A DNA stretch of 25,767 nucleotides, taken from the NCBI GenBank assembly GCA_900095095.1, contig FMBT01000676.1, positions 1 to 25,767 on the forward strand, given 5' to 3'. The notes under the pieces were generated by a model, which ran no database searches, was not told the origin of the DNA, and saw only the letters and a program-made list of their open reading frames with translations. Shown in pieces: positions 1 to 10,410 of this stretch (the stretch's first letter is position 1; the number at the start of each line of letters is the position of its first letter). The position numbers were made by a program, and so were the translations under genes. This DNA is from Fragilariopsis cylindrus CCMP1102 (lineage: Eukaryota; Bacillariophyta; Bacillariophyceae; Bacillariales; Bacillariaceae).

Positions 1-1660
1 GTCGTCGCTGCTGTTATTGTTGACCATTACCATCATACCCCTTACCATCGTTCCCCTTACCGTCGTCATCATCGTCGCCACCACTACTACTACTAGCATC
101 AGGAACTGGTACAGTACATTCGTTGATGAGAATAATGTTGTTGTAGAAATAATATGTACTGTACAGCGGTTGACTTTGTCTCATCAGTCGAGCTGGTTCT
201 GCATCGATCTATGAGTTCCTCCTTTTTTCTTCAAATTGAGTACATACGTTCCTTTTCCTTCCTTCGAATTCATATCTTTGTTGAGATTCGCGATTTCCTC
301 CGTGAGATCCGATTCTCCCCAGTTTAGTGGTGATACTGTACTAGCTCTCTTCTCTCTGGTTTCAAGTACAGCACTGCACCAAGTTTCCATTCACTACAGT
401 AACGCTTTTTTCTACTTTGTCGGAATCAATCGAGTCGAGTGCGGTTCGTTGCCAAGTAAGTATTGTGGGCAAGTTCCAATCCAAAGTCTCAAACAAAAAA
501 AAAATTCGCTTAGATTGGCGGCCAAGCGCCGGACATAGCTCTGTTCTTATTTCGAGTCACAGCCTTTCAGTGTACAGTATGTCTTAATCAATCCAAAGGG
601 ACGTGGTGTGGCGTAACGTGGCTTAGTGTAGCGAGATGTTGTAACCGATCTTTTTTTGTGTACGCGCGTACCGTAACACTGAAAAAAGAAAAAAGAAATA
701 CATGGTCGTTCGTGAGAATATATATGACAGGAACAATGAGGCGTTGTTTTGTTGAATTCTATCGTAGAAAAAAGAGTCCGATATCTTATTCGATATATGT
801 CATTGATAATTATATGACCCAGAAGGATGGAATTTGACTCCGTCCATCTCTTCGAGTATCTGAATATTATACTGTACTAAATTAATCTAATACACGATAT
901 ATTATTATCTTCATTCTCTTCTTTAATTTTTCTTTCTTTCAATTTCAAGGGTCGGAAACACCGAAATAAATATTGGCAAAAGAGAAACGTACCGTACGTA
1001 CCTTCATCATCATTTTTTGTTTTTGGTTTTTTTGAAGATGGAATGCCATTACAGTACTTACAGTACAGCGACTACAGAACGTACGTTCTAAAACTGCCGT
1101 AACATATAGCTGCAGTGCTCGTCATTGATGTTATTTGTCCTCCATCATCATGGATGTTATGTTTGTGTGTATGTGTGTTTGTGATTTTTGGAAGATCTTT
1201 TTTTTTTAGGGAGATCTTTCTCTTTATTAACTTACCATCCCCTGTTAAAATGGATCGAAGAAGAAGATGTGAATAATGAATGGATGTCGTTGTCATCATT
1301 CGTGTCTACGGTTTACGGGAGGACACTGAAAAATTGATTGCTGTGAGACTTTCTCCAGTCATACATACGATAAATAATTTCATTCGACTGACTCGACTCA
1401 GTCGACTACAGTAGCCTGAAAAGAAACAAAACACGAGGCAAGAAGCAAAATTACAATCCACCACTATTTTCGACCCAATTCAATATTTCGCGCATCCCAA
1501 ATCAACCATTTGTTTCCTCGAAAACACGCGTATTTTCTATTCTTGCACCCATTAAACTTCACATCACATGCCTCATTGAGACGACATGGATTATTGACGG
1601 AACGTCGCTTCTTTTTGCGACGGTGACAGATTCACCACGATGGTGCTACAGTAGGAGTGG
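1..1660. other. left-edge region without a convincing complete gene
   Basis: No ORF here has a recognisable domain. Two weak minus-strand coding hints exist. First, a 68-codon ORF (390 to 184) has balanced composition (LNWGESDLTEEIANLNKDMN). Second, the frame around 135-20 reads VPVPDASSSSGGDDDDDGKG and continues Gly/Asp/Lys-rich to a TAA near position 20. That could be the tail of a gene lying mostly off the left edge or a chance product of triplet repeats. The rest is AT-rich with homopolymers, a GT-rich tract near 1150-1180 and the palindrome GAACGTACGTTC at 1078-1089. Eleven copies of TACAGTA/TACTGTA lie between 110 and 1741. I see no tRNA or rRNA. Confidence 0.4.
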
Positions 1661-1801
1661 TTGAAAGTTGAAAACCTCTCCGCGAGAAATTTTCAACGTG
1701 CTGAAAAATCCAGGACTAACTGTAAAGTATGCAGTACAGTATGCGAACATCATAAGCTAATACATCATACAATCACAACAATCACAACAACAACAACAAC
1801 A

Positions 1802-2896
1802 ATGTTTTGTTTTAGAATTCAGCAGATAAAGTGCCGTCATCGATTGGAGAGCAGGCGTCTTTCGTCTGTTGCCGAATACGTTTTATCCCATCAAACCGAG
1901 ACAGCACTAGCTGTTAGCACTTTTATAGCTGTGTCTGCGGCGGGCCGGGCATTACAACTGGAGATCCGAACCAGGTCACAGGTCCAATCATTACGTGAGG
2001 AGAAACGGCGGGGTGACGAACTACGCGAAAGTAAAGAAGTGGATACAATTCGCTACGACACACTAAAGAAAGATCACGACAATATTGTGATACAGCAAAG
2101 CCGGTTGAAGGACTCGATCTTGATACGTAAGGATGCCGGTGAGAACACATTACAGCGAGTACTCGACGAGGCAAAACAGCAGAGTCTCATCAAAGATTTT
2201 AATTTACAACTAGAGATAGCCGGAAAAAGACCCGACGCAGTCATTGAAATGAACAGTGGCACAAAAATATTTGTGGACAGCAAACACCCTGAACCTCCCA
2301 ATGAACTTCTTTCTGGCTCAATGGATAATGGGGATGATTATTTTGATCGAAAAAAATACAAAGAAAAGCTACAAAATCATATTAGGGAGCTTTCCAAGAA
2401 GGGCTACCACTCGTGTATACCAGACAGTTTGAATCTAACGGTAATGTTAGTGCCGGGAGAGGGATATCTACAGGCAGCATATGATCCCAGTGGAGTTGAT
2501 GATTTGGGACTGCATGTCTATGCTGCTGAACAAAATATTTTACTGGTCGGACCAAATGGATTAAGAAGTATTATACAATTTATATCTTTCCAGCAAGATG
2601 AAGAAGATCAAGCAGCAAAACTAGATGACGAAAATGTACGACAGGTCCTGCAGAGTCGTGTGCAACCTCTTTGGACTAATAATGTACTGCCAAAAATGAG
2701 AACGATGACATTGGATCTTAACAAAGTTGTGAAATCAATTATCAATCTCAGAGATGACATCATCGTCTTCGATGAGGAATTAAGAAGCAAGGCAGTGCTT
2801 GACCTAGACAAAGTAGCGAAAACGAAACTACCAAAAGAGGTCTCCCAGCCTGAAATTTATGATGAGGATACTCGGACGAACAGCCCAAATCAATAA
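1802..2896 (+). CDS. RmuC-family protein (predicted PD-(D/E)XK nuclease core), probably organelle-targeted
   Basis: The 364-residue product matches the C-terminal core of bacterial RmuC proteins, which are linked genetically to limiting recombination and inversions. Visible family blocks are RPDAVI (residues 143-148), DSKHP (159-163, the D-x-K of the predicted nuclease fold), LVPGEGYLQAAY (216-227) and the VGPNGL block (249-254). The open frame extends 47 codons upstream, but I choose the inner ATG. It sits in AACAATG after a CAACAA tract, and the codons before it are low-complexity Thr. From this start the N-terminus is Arg-rich without acidic residues for its first 15 positions. A hydrophobic stretch follows at about 34-52 and then a charged, coiled-coil-like segment. 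Bacterial homologues have a similar N-terminal membrane anchor plus a longer coiled coil. Targeting to mitochondrion or plastid is inference. No introns. The family call is strong; the exact start is uncertain. Confidence 0.85.
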   Translation: MFCFRIQQIKCRHRLESRRLSSVAEYVLSHQTETALAVSTFIAVSAAGRALQLEIRTRSQVQSLREEKRRGDELRESKEVDTIRYDTLKKDHDNIVIQQSRLKDSILIRKDAGENTLQRVLDEAKQQSLIKDFNLQLEIAGKRPDAVIEMNSGTKIFVDSKHPEPPNELLSGSMDNGDDYFDRKKYKEKLQNHIRELSKKGYHSCIPDSLNLTVMLVPGEGYLQAAYDPSGVDDLGLHVYAAEQNILLVGPNGLRSIIQFISFQQDEEDQAAKLDDENVRQVLQSRVQPLWTNNVLPKMRTMTLDLNKVVKSIINLRDDIIVFDEELRSKAVLDLDKVAKTKLPKEVSQPEIYDEDTRTNSPNQ

Positions 2897-3422
2897 TATA
2901 TCTTCTACAAAAGCAACAACATATATATTTTTTCTAGCGTTTCATTTTAATTTGTAGTTGGTTTGTGAATATGATAGAAATAAAATGGGAAGAGACGTGG
3001 CGCAATAGAATAATAGTAATGTTATCTATACCGTAGAAGTATTTACAGTACAGCTAACACTACCACTACAGAAGTGGTAAGTAAATGATGACACTATTAT
3101 TTTAATGGTTAAATTGAAAAACTGACAAATTATTATATTACAGATATGATATGGGACGTTTTAAATGAGAACTGACGATGTAACGTTAGTACAATAAACA
3201 TGAATTTGTTCTTTTAGACCGTCATCGTACTTTGTTCGATCCAGGATCGCGCTGGCTGTGTTGCTTCTGATATTTGTGCGTTTTCTTCTTTCTTTGGTAC
3301 TTTGTTTTTGTTTTCCATCAAACAATGACTATCATTCTTCCAAAGAGAAATTAATCCTTCGATGAATAAAACAAAACAAACAATAAAAAGAAGGATATTT
3401 TTTCTTCTTCTTTTCTTCATTA
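2897..3422. other. convergent intergenic spacer
   Basis: The spacer lies between two convergent genes, so it should hold both 3' ends. It is AT-rich, has AATAAA-like strings (for example AAATAAAA near 2980 and ACAATAAA near 3191), and one TACAGTA at 3044. No gene-like ORF with family similarity is visible. Confidence 0.5.
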
Positions 3423-5720
3423 TTAACATGCGTATCTACTGTTCTTTCGTGACCACCATCTCTTCTTGTTATTCCTTTTCCTTGGTGACGAGGATGATTT
3501 TGACTTTTCAGTTGTCGTTGTTGTAGCTGGGGGCGATGCTGCTCGTACCCGTTGTTTTCTAGGATAAATTTCAACTACAATCTTTACTTCTTCTTCTGCT
3601 TTTTCTCGAATTTGACTTTCAGCACTTCCACCATGAGAAATACTGTTGTTGTTGTTGTTGCGATTGGTTTCGATAGATGAACCTAACGAATCTACTGCTC
3701 CAGTAGCCGTATCTGTAATAGAAGACGACGATGATGATGACGTAGGACTACCAACGGCGATATTACTAACATCGTTGTTGTTTGTCCTGAGATTGTCATC
3801 TTCCTCGTCCTCATCATCCTCGTCCTCGTTATTGTTATTGTTACTATCATTGTCGTCATTACTACCGACACCTACTGTTGTTGCTGCTGCTACATCTTCA
3901 GTATTATTAGTAGTATGATTATCATTATTTGACTCTGAGGAGTAGTTGGATGACGACGACGACGACGACGCCAACAAAAAGAAGGGGTTCCTCACAACAA
4001 TATGATCCATACCGATTGTTGTTGTTGATGCTGATTGTACTTGTGGTAATTCCTTACTTTTGATGTCATTCTTGTTGCTGTTGCTGTTGCTGTTACTGTT
4101 GCTGTTACTGTTACTGTTACTGTTATTGTTATTGTTACTGTTATTGTTCTTGTCGTCACTACTACCAACACCTAAGGCTGTTGCTGCTGCTGCATCTTCA
4201 GTAGTAGTAGTAGTATTAGTAGTATGATTATCATTATTTGACTCTAAGGAGTAGTTGGACGACGACGACGACGACAACAACAAAACGAAGGGGTTCCTCA
4301 CAACAATATCATCCATACCGATTGTTGTTGTTAATGCTGATTGTACTTGGGGTACTTCCTTACTTTTGATGTCAATCTTGCCATTGCTATTGCCAATATT
4401 GATGATGTTGTTGCTCTTGTTGTTGTTGTGTTTTATTCTTCTTTGTTCGTTGTAACTGCTGCTACTCAAATTAGTAGGGGAGACAGTAGATTGGGTCAAC
4501 ACCGTACGTTCGAGAGACTTTTCACTTCCTAAGGAACGCGTTCGAGTCTTAAGAGAACCCTCTTCCATTGATCGAAGAGTTTCTTCGATGTATGCAATCT
4601 TTCTGGGTGATGTGATGGCTATATCAACGTCCTTTAAATTGAGACCGGTTGCTTTTTGGAAGATAGGAAAGTTCTTCTGTGCTTTGTTCTTATAACACGT
4701 AGTAGTTGAAGTAGTATTCCTCAGGGTTACTTCTATTGCTGTTGTTGCTGCTGCTTTGTCGTCGTCGTGGTCGTCGTCAGCTACTAATGATTTTTCTAGC
4801 GATTGTGATGGTGTTTCCTTATAGCTTTTATCAGGATTTGAATAAAATGGTAATCGTAGATAATGTTTGAGCAGTTCAGCTCCAAAACACATCATGATAC
4901 CTTCTCCATCGTCTTCGTGATCATCATCATCATCATCGTCGTTGTCGTCATAGGATGATGCATCAATAATACCATCACATCCTACTGTTGTCACCAAAGC
5001 ATCAGTAACAGTATTTTTCACAAAATCTTCATAGGATACTGCTATCGCCAAAGCATCAGTAACAGCACCAATATTACCAGCATCAATATGAGTACTCTCT
5101 TCATCCCACTGTTTCACAAAATCTTCAAATGTACCAGCTCCTTCTTCTATACCAAAGTTTGTAGAGTCATCATCATAAGTACTTGAAAATGTGAAGTCAT
5201 CATCGTCCCTGCTACGTGTGCGGTCATCGTCTACTGATGTACCACGATGATGATGATGATGTTGTTTATTCGGTTGCGGATGTTGTTCAATTATTTGTTT
5301 CATTGATACAATCCCATCACGAATATCGTCATCCATATCATGAAGTATGACTTTTACTTCATTATCGTTATCATAATATGTATCATCTTCCATCCGACCG
5401 TTGTCTAATGATTTCGGTGATGATGCATCGTCGTTGCGGGCATCGGTCGTCATTCCTCCTGTTAACACTCCTCTTCTAATGGCTGTTTTTGTTTTTGTTC
5501 CATCTTGAAAATGCACATTAGCTGAACCTTTCAATGTTTTGTTCATGTTCTTCATTTTCTTGGTTTCAGTTTTTGAATATTTCATCCTGTTATTAATATT
5601 CTTTTTCATAACTTTATAACAACGTAATTTGATAACAGAGGAGGGAATTATTTTTGTTGGCGATGTTATAGATGAGGATAATGCATCATCATTATCAGTT
5701 CCGTCATTATGTTGTATCAT
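3423..5720 (-). CDS. 765-residue low-complexity protein with internal repeat; function unknown
   Basis: A single long open frame rich in Asn, Ser, Asp and Thr with no domain I recognise. The N-terminus is basic. A central acidic region follows, with Asp runs, a His run near residue 155 and a repeated EDFVK...TDAL motif. A more ordinary, probably folded segment around residues 350-395 contains NLKDVDIAITSPRKIAYIEE. Next come two copies of a unit of about 100 residues built around DIKSKE(V/L)PQVQSA and IVVRNPF, then Ser/Asn/Asp/Glu runs. The C-terminus is strongly basic (SSSPRKRNNKKRWWSRKN) and could be a nuclear-localisation or nucleic-acid-binding tail. Length alone is weak support because repeats can keep antisense frames open. 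However, the diverged repeat copies keep frame and protein similarity in this frame, and the basic tail and non-repetitive middle look coding. It is divergently placed from the next gene. Confidence 0.6.
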   Translation of the reverse strand: MIQHNDGTDNDDALSSSITSPTKIIPSSVIKLRCYKVMKKNINNRMKYSKTETKKMKNMNKTLKGSANVHFQDGTKTKTAIRRGVLTGGMTTDARNDDASSPKSLDNGRMEDDTYYDNDNEVKVILHDMDDDIRDGIVSMKQIIEQHPQPNKQHHHHHRGTSVDDDRTRSRDDDDFTFSSTYDDDSTNFGIEEGAGTFEDFVKQWDEESTHIDAGNIGAVTDALAIAVSYEDFVKNTVTDALVTTVGCDGIIDASSYDDNDDDDDDDHEDDGEGIMMCFGAELLKHYLRLPFYSNPDKSYKETPSQSLEKSLVADDDHDDDKAAATTAIEVTLRNTTSTTTCYKNKAQKNFPIFQKATGLNLKDVDIAITSPRKIAYIEETLRSMEEGSLKTRTRSLGSEKSLERTVLTQSTVSPTNLSSSSYNEQRRIKHNNNKSNNIINIGNSNGKIDIKSKEVPQVQSALTTTIGMDDIVVRNPFVLLLSSSSSSNYSLESNNDNHTTNTTTTTEDAAAATALGVGSSDDKNNNSNNNNNSNSNSNSNSNSNSNSNKNDIKSKELPQVQSASTTTIGMDHIVVRNPFFLLASSSSSSSNYSSESNNDNHTTNNTEDVAAATTVGVGSNDDNDSNNNNNEDEDDEDEEDDNLRTNNNDVSNIAVGSPTSSSSSSSITDTATGAVDSLGSSIETNRNNNNNSISHGGSAESQIREKAEEEVKIVVEIYPRKQRVRAASPPATTTTTEKSKSSSSPRKRNNKKRWWSRKNSRYAC
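3851..4380 (-). repeat. tandem duplication of about 300 bp inside a coding region
   Basis: Copy A (about 3851-4074) and copy B (about 4151-4380) align over their whole length, for example ACCGATTGTTGTTGTT at 4011 and again 306 bases later. Small length differences fall in GTA and GAC triplet runs and are multiples of three, so the frame is kept. Between the copies lies a hexamer-like CTGTTG/CTGTTA tract coding for alternating Asn and Ser. Confidence 0.85.
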
Positions 5721-6551
5721 AATAACGTTTTCGAAAAAATGATTGTTTTTATGCTGATCTCATTCTAACTCGTTTCTCTCCCTGAGATACAAAAGTGTCG
5801 TTTTATTCTTTGGAATGAGATTCGTCTAATAATTGTGTTTTGAGATTCATATAAATGTTTGAAAAGATTATTGAAAGGGGTTAGATCGATGGGGCGTTGG
5901 GTATGTACGACTTGATAGTCGATTTTTTTTTCATAAATCATGATCGCGCACATATTTTGTGATAGTGAATTTCAGTTAAATTTCCTTGTTGTCGAATAAG
6001 ACGTACGAAGTGTGATTGGTAGCACTTCAACCTACTGCATCATGCATTATTTAACAGAAACCAAGCCCCTCTTTCATCAACTTCCTCCCCCGAAGTAAAT
6101 CGAAAATCTACTTAGTACCGTGGTACTGTACGCAGCCACAGTCAATGCGCAGGAGTACGCGCCGAATTCATATTTTCGCAAGCTCGAAGCGCAAGATTCC
6201 TAACGGTTTTCTTGAAATGAAAGTGTGATACAACAACATTAGTATGATTACATAGGTGAAACTGCGCGACCATAACGGAACAAAAATATGTATGTATTTG
6301 TTTTTCATATCTTTTTATTTACTGAGTGTATGATACAAGAATTCAGTTTCAACCGCCGCACGATACTATTGTCATCCTCACAATATCGTCATTCACCATA
6401 TGCTGCTATTCATTCATTCATTCATTCATCTCTTCAGCCATCTCATTCCCATTTGACACGTAGTTTTAGGCGAGAATTAAACGTTCCTTTGTGGTTTTGC
6501 TTAGCCTTACTTTTTCTTTTCTGAGATCGTAATAAAAAAAACGTATTACAA
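5721..6551. other. divergent intergenic region, likely shared promoter region
   Basis: The 831 bases separate the starts of two divergent genes, so both promoters should lie here. No clear TATA box or known element can be assigned. Visible are a TGGTACTGTACG site at 6122-6133, a (CATT)n run at about 6409-6429, and several short A/T tracts. The short ORFs here overlap one another on both strands and lack family features. Confidence 0.4.
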
Positions 6552-8153
6552 ATGCAATTCACGAAGAAAAAAGCATCTACTAATAGCTCATATTTAAAAA
6601 AGAAGGTAGCAACCGTATCAATCATATCACCAGCAGCATCGTCGACGGCATCAACGGCAACAATCAATAACAAGAAAGATACGACAGGTACTATTATGAC
6701 ACCTGCTTTAGCGGATTCGATTAGTGTTGCATCATCAACTGCTACACCTCGTATAATGAATACAACGAAATTATCAAGTCGTAATAGTAATAATGATTCA
6801 AGTAATATTTTTACTTCTGCATTAACTGTCCGTAACGCTAACGCTGCCAATAACAACAAAAAGACAGGTACTACTCAATCCCCACAAACAAAACGTGCAC
6901 GTACTACAGATGAAGAAAATGGTAGTGATATTATACCAATTGAACGTCGTCCGTTACCATCAGCACGTGAACTATCCAAAGTATTATGTCGTATAGTTGA
7001 TGATGAAACATATACCGAAAATGATTCAGAAATTGCATTAGAAACACTCCACGTCTGGTCATTAAAACAAAATGTTGCATTTGGGAATCATTTTGCTGAT
7101 GTTGGTGGCTTGCAACAGGTATTATTTTTTGTAGAAGATCACATAGCTGATCCAAAATGTATCCTACCCGCATTTTGGTTAATGGAAACATTATGTAAAC
7201 CACTCCAAGGCGCATCAGCAACAATTTACGAGAGTAAAGCATTATCTAAAATGAGAACAAAAATTGGTAAATGTATCGTTGATATTGGTGGTGTAAATTT
7301 AATGTTACGTACATTCCAATATCATGCATTACCAAAAAGTGTATCAAAAGGTAAAAAAACGAAGAAAGTACCTATCGAACCTTCTTTTTCTTCATCAGCA
7401 TTCGGTGGTGAAACTGCTGGTGATAAGAATGATGCAGAATCTGGTATGTGGAAGGCATTTAAACATATGCTCAAGACGAATCAAGAAATTTCTGAGGATG
7501 TATTAATGAATCCATGTTCAGCAGCATTCAATGCTGGTGATCCTATGATGCTTTGTATGACACCGAATAATCAAGGCATTGTTACAGAAGTTGATGATGA
7601 TATATCATATCAAAAACTTGATACAGCACGTCATTCAATGGAAGTGTTAGCGTTGTTGATTCCACATGTCATTGGTGTTGATAAGACAGCACCTGGTAAA
7701 ATCCTTACAACATTATGTGATGCAATACCTAATTTAATTGAAGAATATAAAATGAAAGCTGTAGGAAAATCTACTACTATCACTACTAAGGATGGTTCTA
7801 CTTCATTAAAAAGTAAAGCAGAAAAAGTATATGAATCATTAATTGCATCCGTCCTTAAATGTTTAGTGTCAACAACAGCTGTTGCATCAAAGGAGACATT
7901 TACTAGTAATTCAACAGCAAATGGCAAACAAATTGTATCTGTTACAAATAATATTATGAGATCATTTCCAAAACATCATGGTATGAATCGTGATGGTTGT
8001 TTTGTATTACAAAAAGTATGTAAACATTTATCAAAATTGGAACGTAAACGTTTAGGTGTTGTTGCATCATTGGGCAATGTTGTTGCATCAGAATCTATTG
8101 ATCAAGATGTTAAAGATATTGCTGATGAAATATTAGAAGAACAATTTAGATAA
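6552..8153 (+). CDS. 533-residue protein, probably helical-repeat (ARM/HEAT-like) fold; function unknown
   Basis: One intronless frame. Residues 1-130 are Ser/Thr/Asn/Lys-rich and disordered-looking. From about residue 135 the sequence is amphipathic-helical: ARELSKVLCRIVDDETYTEN, GGLQQVLFFVEDHIADPKCI, FWLMETLCKPLQ, GGVNLMLRTFQYHALPK, SMEVLALLIPHVIG, LQKVCKHLSKLERKRLGVV. The VGG/IGG turns followed by hydrophobic helices (DVGGLQQVLFFV, DIGGVNLMLRTF) resemble armadillo-type repeats, but I cannot match a named family. A 60-residue polar insertion follows the second turn. Synonymous codon choice leans strongly to A/T at third positions (GCA, TTA, AAA). The ATG is preceded by TACAA and is the first in frame. 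Coding status is well supported by the long low-repeat C-terminal 400 residues; function is unknown. Confidence 0.8.
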   Translation: MQFTKKKASTNSSYLKKKVATVSIISPAASSTASTATINNKKDTTGTIMTPALADSISVASSTATPRIMNTTKLSSRNSNNDSSNIFTSALTVRNANAANNNKKTGTTQSPQTKRARTTDEENGSDIIPIERRPLPSARELSKVLCRIVDDETYTENDSEIALETLHVWSLKQNVAFGNHFADVGGLQQVLFFVEDHIADPKCILPAFWLMETLCKPLQGASATIYESKALSKMRTKIGKCIVDIGGVNLMLRTFQYHALPKSVSKGKKTKKVPIEPSFSSSAFGGETAGDKNDAESGMWKAFKHMLKTNQEISEDVLMNPCSAAFNAGDPMMLCMTPNNQGIVTEVDDDISYQKLDTARHSMEVLALLIPHVIGVDKTAPGKILTTLCDAIPNLIEEYKMKAVGKSTTITTKDGSTSLKSKAEKVYESLIASVLKCLVSTTAVASKETFTSNSTANGKQIVSVTNNIMRSFPKHHGMNRDGCFVLQKVCKHLSKLERKRLGVVASLGNVVASESIDQDVKDIADEILEEQFR

Positions 8154-9086
8154 AAATAGTAATTAAAAGAGCCGAGAGGGGGTGTAACGTAACGTACCAT
8201 AACGTGGTGTACAGTACAGTTCAAACAAGCAATGACACAACAAGGACGAGGACGCAATGTACGCGTGAGGGGGGAATCGTATGTTTCCCATCAACAAACA
8301 ATTCCCCACACAGTCGCGGTTCCGGTCCGGTCCGGTCCTCTCATTACATTTTATATCACCTTCCAGTCCAATCAATGCAGTGCAAGCAATCAAACAAAAC
8401 CAAGAACAATACAATACATAAGAAAAAAGAATGAATGTAATAGTAAGATCAAACAAATCAAAAACAAAGCAAAAAATGATACCAAGAAAACAAAAACATC
8501 ATGTCCATTAATTAATACATACATAGTATAATATCCTTCTTCCTACATACGTAATACAATAATTGTTGTTATATATCACACCAATCGTCCTCCCACATCG
8601 TTATTTGTTACTAGTACTTTTCTATATAGTAATGTAACATAGTACTGCAGTTGAAGTATGGCAATGAAACAGTACACAAACTTTTTGGTCTGATAATTAT
8701 TCATTCACACATACCTCCTACAAATTCCTGCACATGCAATACCACCTTGATAGGTATTATTCTACACCCAACATTGTCTTATTGATTTTCTTTGCTCCAT
8801 TGGGGGTAGGCTGGCTTCAGATGAATAAGTTTCTATAATTATTGTTAACTCTGCATTCCTATTAGTCCGCTTATACATTGATAGAGAGTAGGATCTTCCT
8901 TTTCGTGCAGTCCTACCCAAATCAACCTAGTTACTGTGTAGGTTGAGACGCAACATAAAAGGGAGTGGAACAAGTCTGTTCATGTGTGCCAACACAAAGG
9001 AAAAAGTGCTGTATGTAGGAATCCCCCCCCTCAAATTGGAAACTTTGTGGATTGGATCTGGTCCAAGAGCTAGATCAGCGGGGGTG
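8154..9086. other. intergenic region without gene
   Basis: Only short overlapping ORFs with no family features. Visible elements are AACGT-rich strings (about 8184-8205), a TCCGG triple repeat at about 8321-8338, one TACAGTA at 8210, and an 8-bp stem with 9-base loop (TCAACCTA...TAGGTTGA, 8922-8946). From about 8700 the sequence loses the triplet-repeat character seen elsewhere, consistent with a decayed mobile element. Confidence 0.4.
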
Positions 9087-9164
9087 CTACTTCTACTTGG
9101 TGTATATAAAGAAGTATACCTGGAACTACTTCTACTTGGTGTATATGAAGAAACATACCTGGAA
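9087..9164 (+). repeat. 39-bp tandem duplication
   Basis: Two adjacent copies of a 39-base unit beginning CTACTTCTACTTGGTGTATA. They differ at only a few positions, so the duplication is fairly recent. Confidence 0.9.
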
Positions 9165-9167
9165 TAA

Positions 9168-9172
9168 ACACA

Positions 9173-9207
<35 letters not shown>

Positions 9208-9250
9208 CAGTTAGTTGGCAGGGATCCTTTCTCCTTGATGATAATCCCTG

Positions 9251-9283
<33 letters not shown>
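9168..9283. repeat. opposed CA and TG microsatellites
   Basis: A CA run (about 9168-9206) is followed about 46 bases later by a TG run (about 9253-9283). On one strand the two are complementary and could form a stem of some 30 base pairs. The short ORFs covering this region are products of the repeats. Confidence 0.9.
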
Positions 9284-9288
<5 letters not shown>

Positions 9289-9750
9289 AGTACATGTGTG
9301 CAAAACCTAATAATAAGGAACTTTTTATAGCTAAAGATACATCAGTGTACCTGTAGCCCACACGACCCAATATGCAAGTATTCTTTAGATCCTCTGTCCA
9401 CTAATCTACTTCATTGCATCAGTTTTTAAATTTTCCCATTAGTTAGCGGATCAGACAAAAAGAAACAAGCTATAATATACATACCAAATAGGCTGGGCAA
9501 AGATTGCAAATCCCATTAAAGCAAAACAGATACTCATATGGTTCTTGCATTTCCATTTTGGACTGTCTCCTGTAGCCTCTTCCTTTTACATGCCTCCTCC
9601 TTTTATGTGTAGTTTAGATAATCTGAATGATCCTGATATCAACCCATCTCTGAGTGCACGCCCTTCCTCCAGGTAGTATTACTGTATCAGTGTTCTAAAT
9701 TACCTGGTGGTATGTTTAAATAATGAAATGTATGTATTTTGGTCCATACA

Positions 9751-10410
9751 ATTTTTGATCAGTAAATGATGAACCACAAAATATCTCAAATTAAAGGGTT
9801 GCAGAAGACAATACCAGATGGGTCAGGTGCACAAGCATTCACATATTGTACTAGAACATTGTGTATGCCTCTTACAACTTTTCTGTTCCTGTGGTTGCGG
9901 AATGAAATCAGGTTCTCTGTTGTTGCATGCACAAAAATAACAAGATTTTTGATCAGAAATGGACACAAAATATCTCATTTGAAAGGGTTGCAGACAACAA
10001 TACCAGATGGGTTGGGTGCACTAACATCCACATAGTGGATTAGAACATTGTGTGTGCCTCCTACAACTTTTTGAAATTAAAGTCATCTCGCTTTTGTGGC
10101 AGGCACACAAACAACAACATGATTTTTGATCAAAATGAACCACAAAATATCTCATTTGAAAGTGTTGCAGAAGACAACACCAAATAGGTCGGGTGCACTA
10201 ACATCCACATAGTGTACTAGAACATTGTGTTTGCCTCCTACACCTTTCCTATTCCTGTGGTTGAGGAATTACATTCATTTTACTTTTATGGGTTATGACA
10301 GGCACACAACAAGATTTTTGATCAGAAATGGACACAAAATATCTCATTTGAAAGGGTTACAGAGGACAACACCAGATGAGTCAGATGTACTATCATCCAT
10401 CATACTCATA
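9751..10410 (+). repeat. tandem repeat of about 190 bp, 3.5 copies
   Basis: Units start at about 9751, 9945, 10122 and 10314, each with ATTTTTGATCA, then CACAAAATATCTCA, GGGTTGCAGA or similar, CCAGATGG-like and TAGAACATTGTGT blocks in the same order. Spacing is 194, 177 and 192 bases, and the last unit is cut short. Copies differ by substitutions and indels. Small ORFs within it show repeated peptides (HKISHLKGLQ), but indels between copies break the frames, so I treat it as non-coding satellite-like or transposon-derived DNA. Confidence 0.85.

Noticed and set aside
3646..4532. Plus-strand hydrophobic ORFs opposite the 765-residue gene
   Set aside because: They are antisense readings of Asn/Ser/Asp triplet runs, which become Leu/Val/Ser runs.
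9751..10410. CRISPR-like array
   Set aside because: Units are long, diverged and contiguous without unique spacers, in a eukaryotic context.
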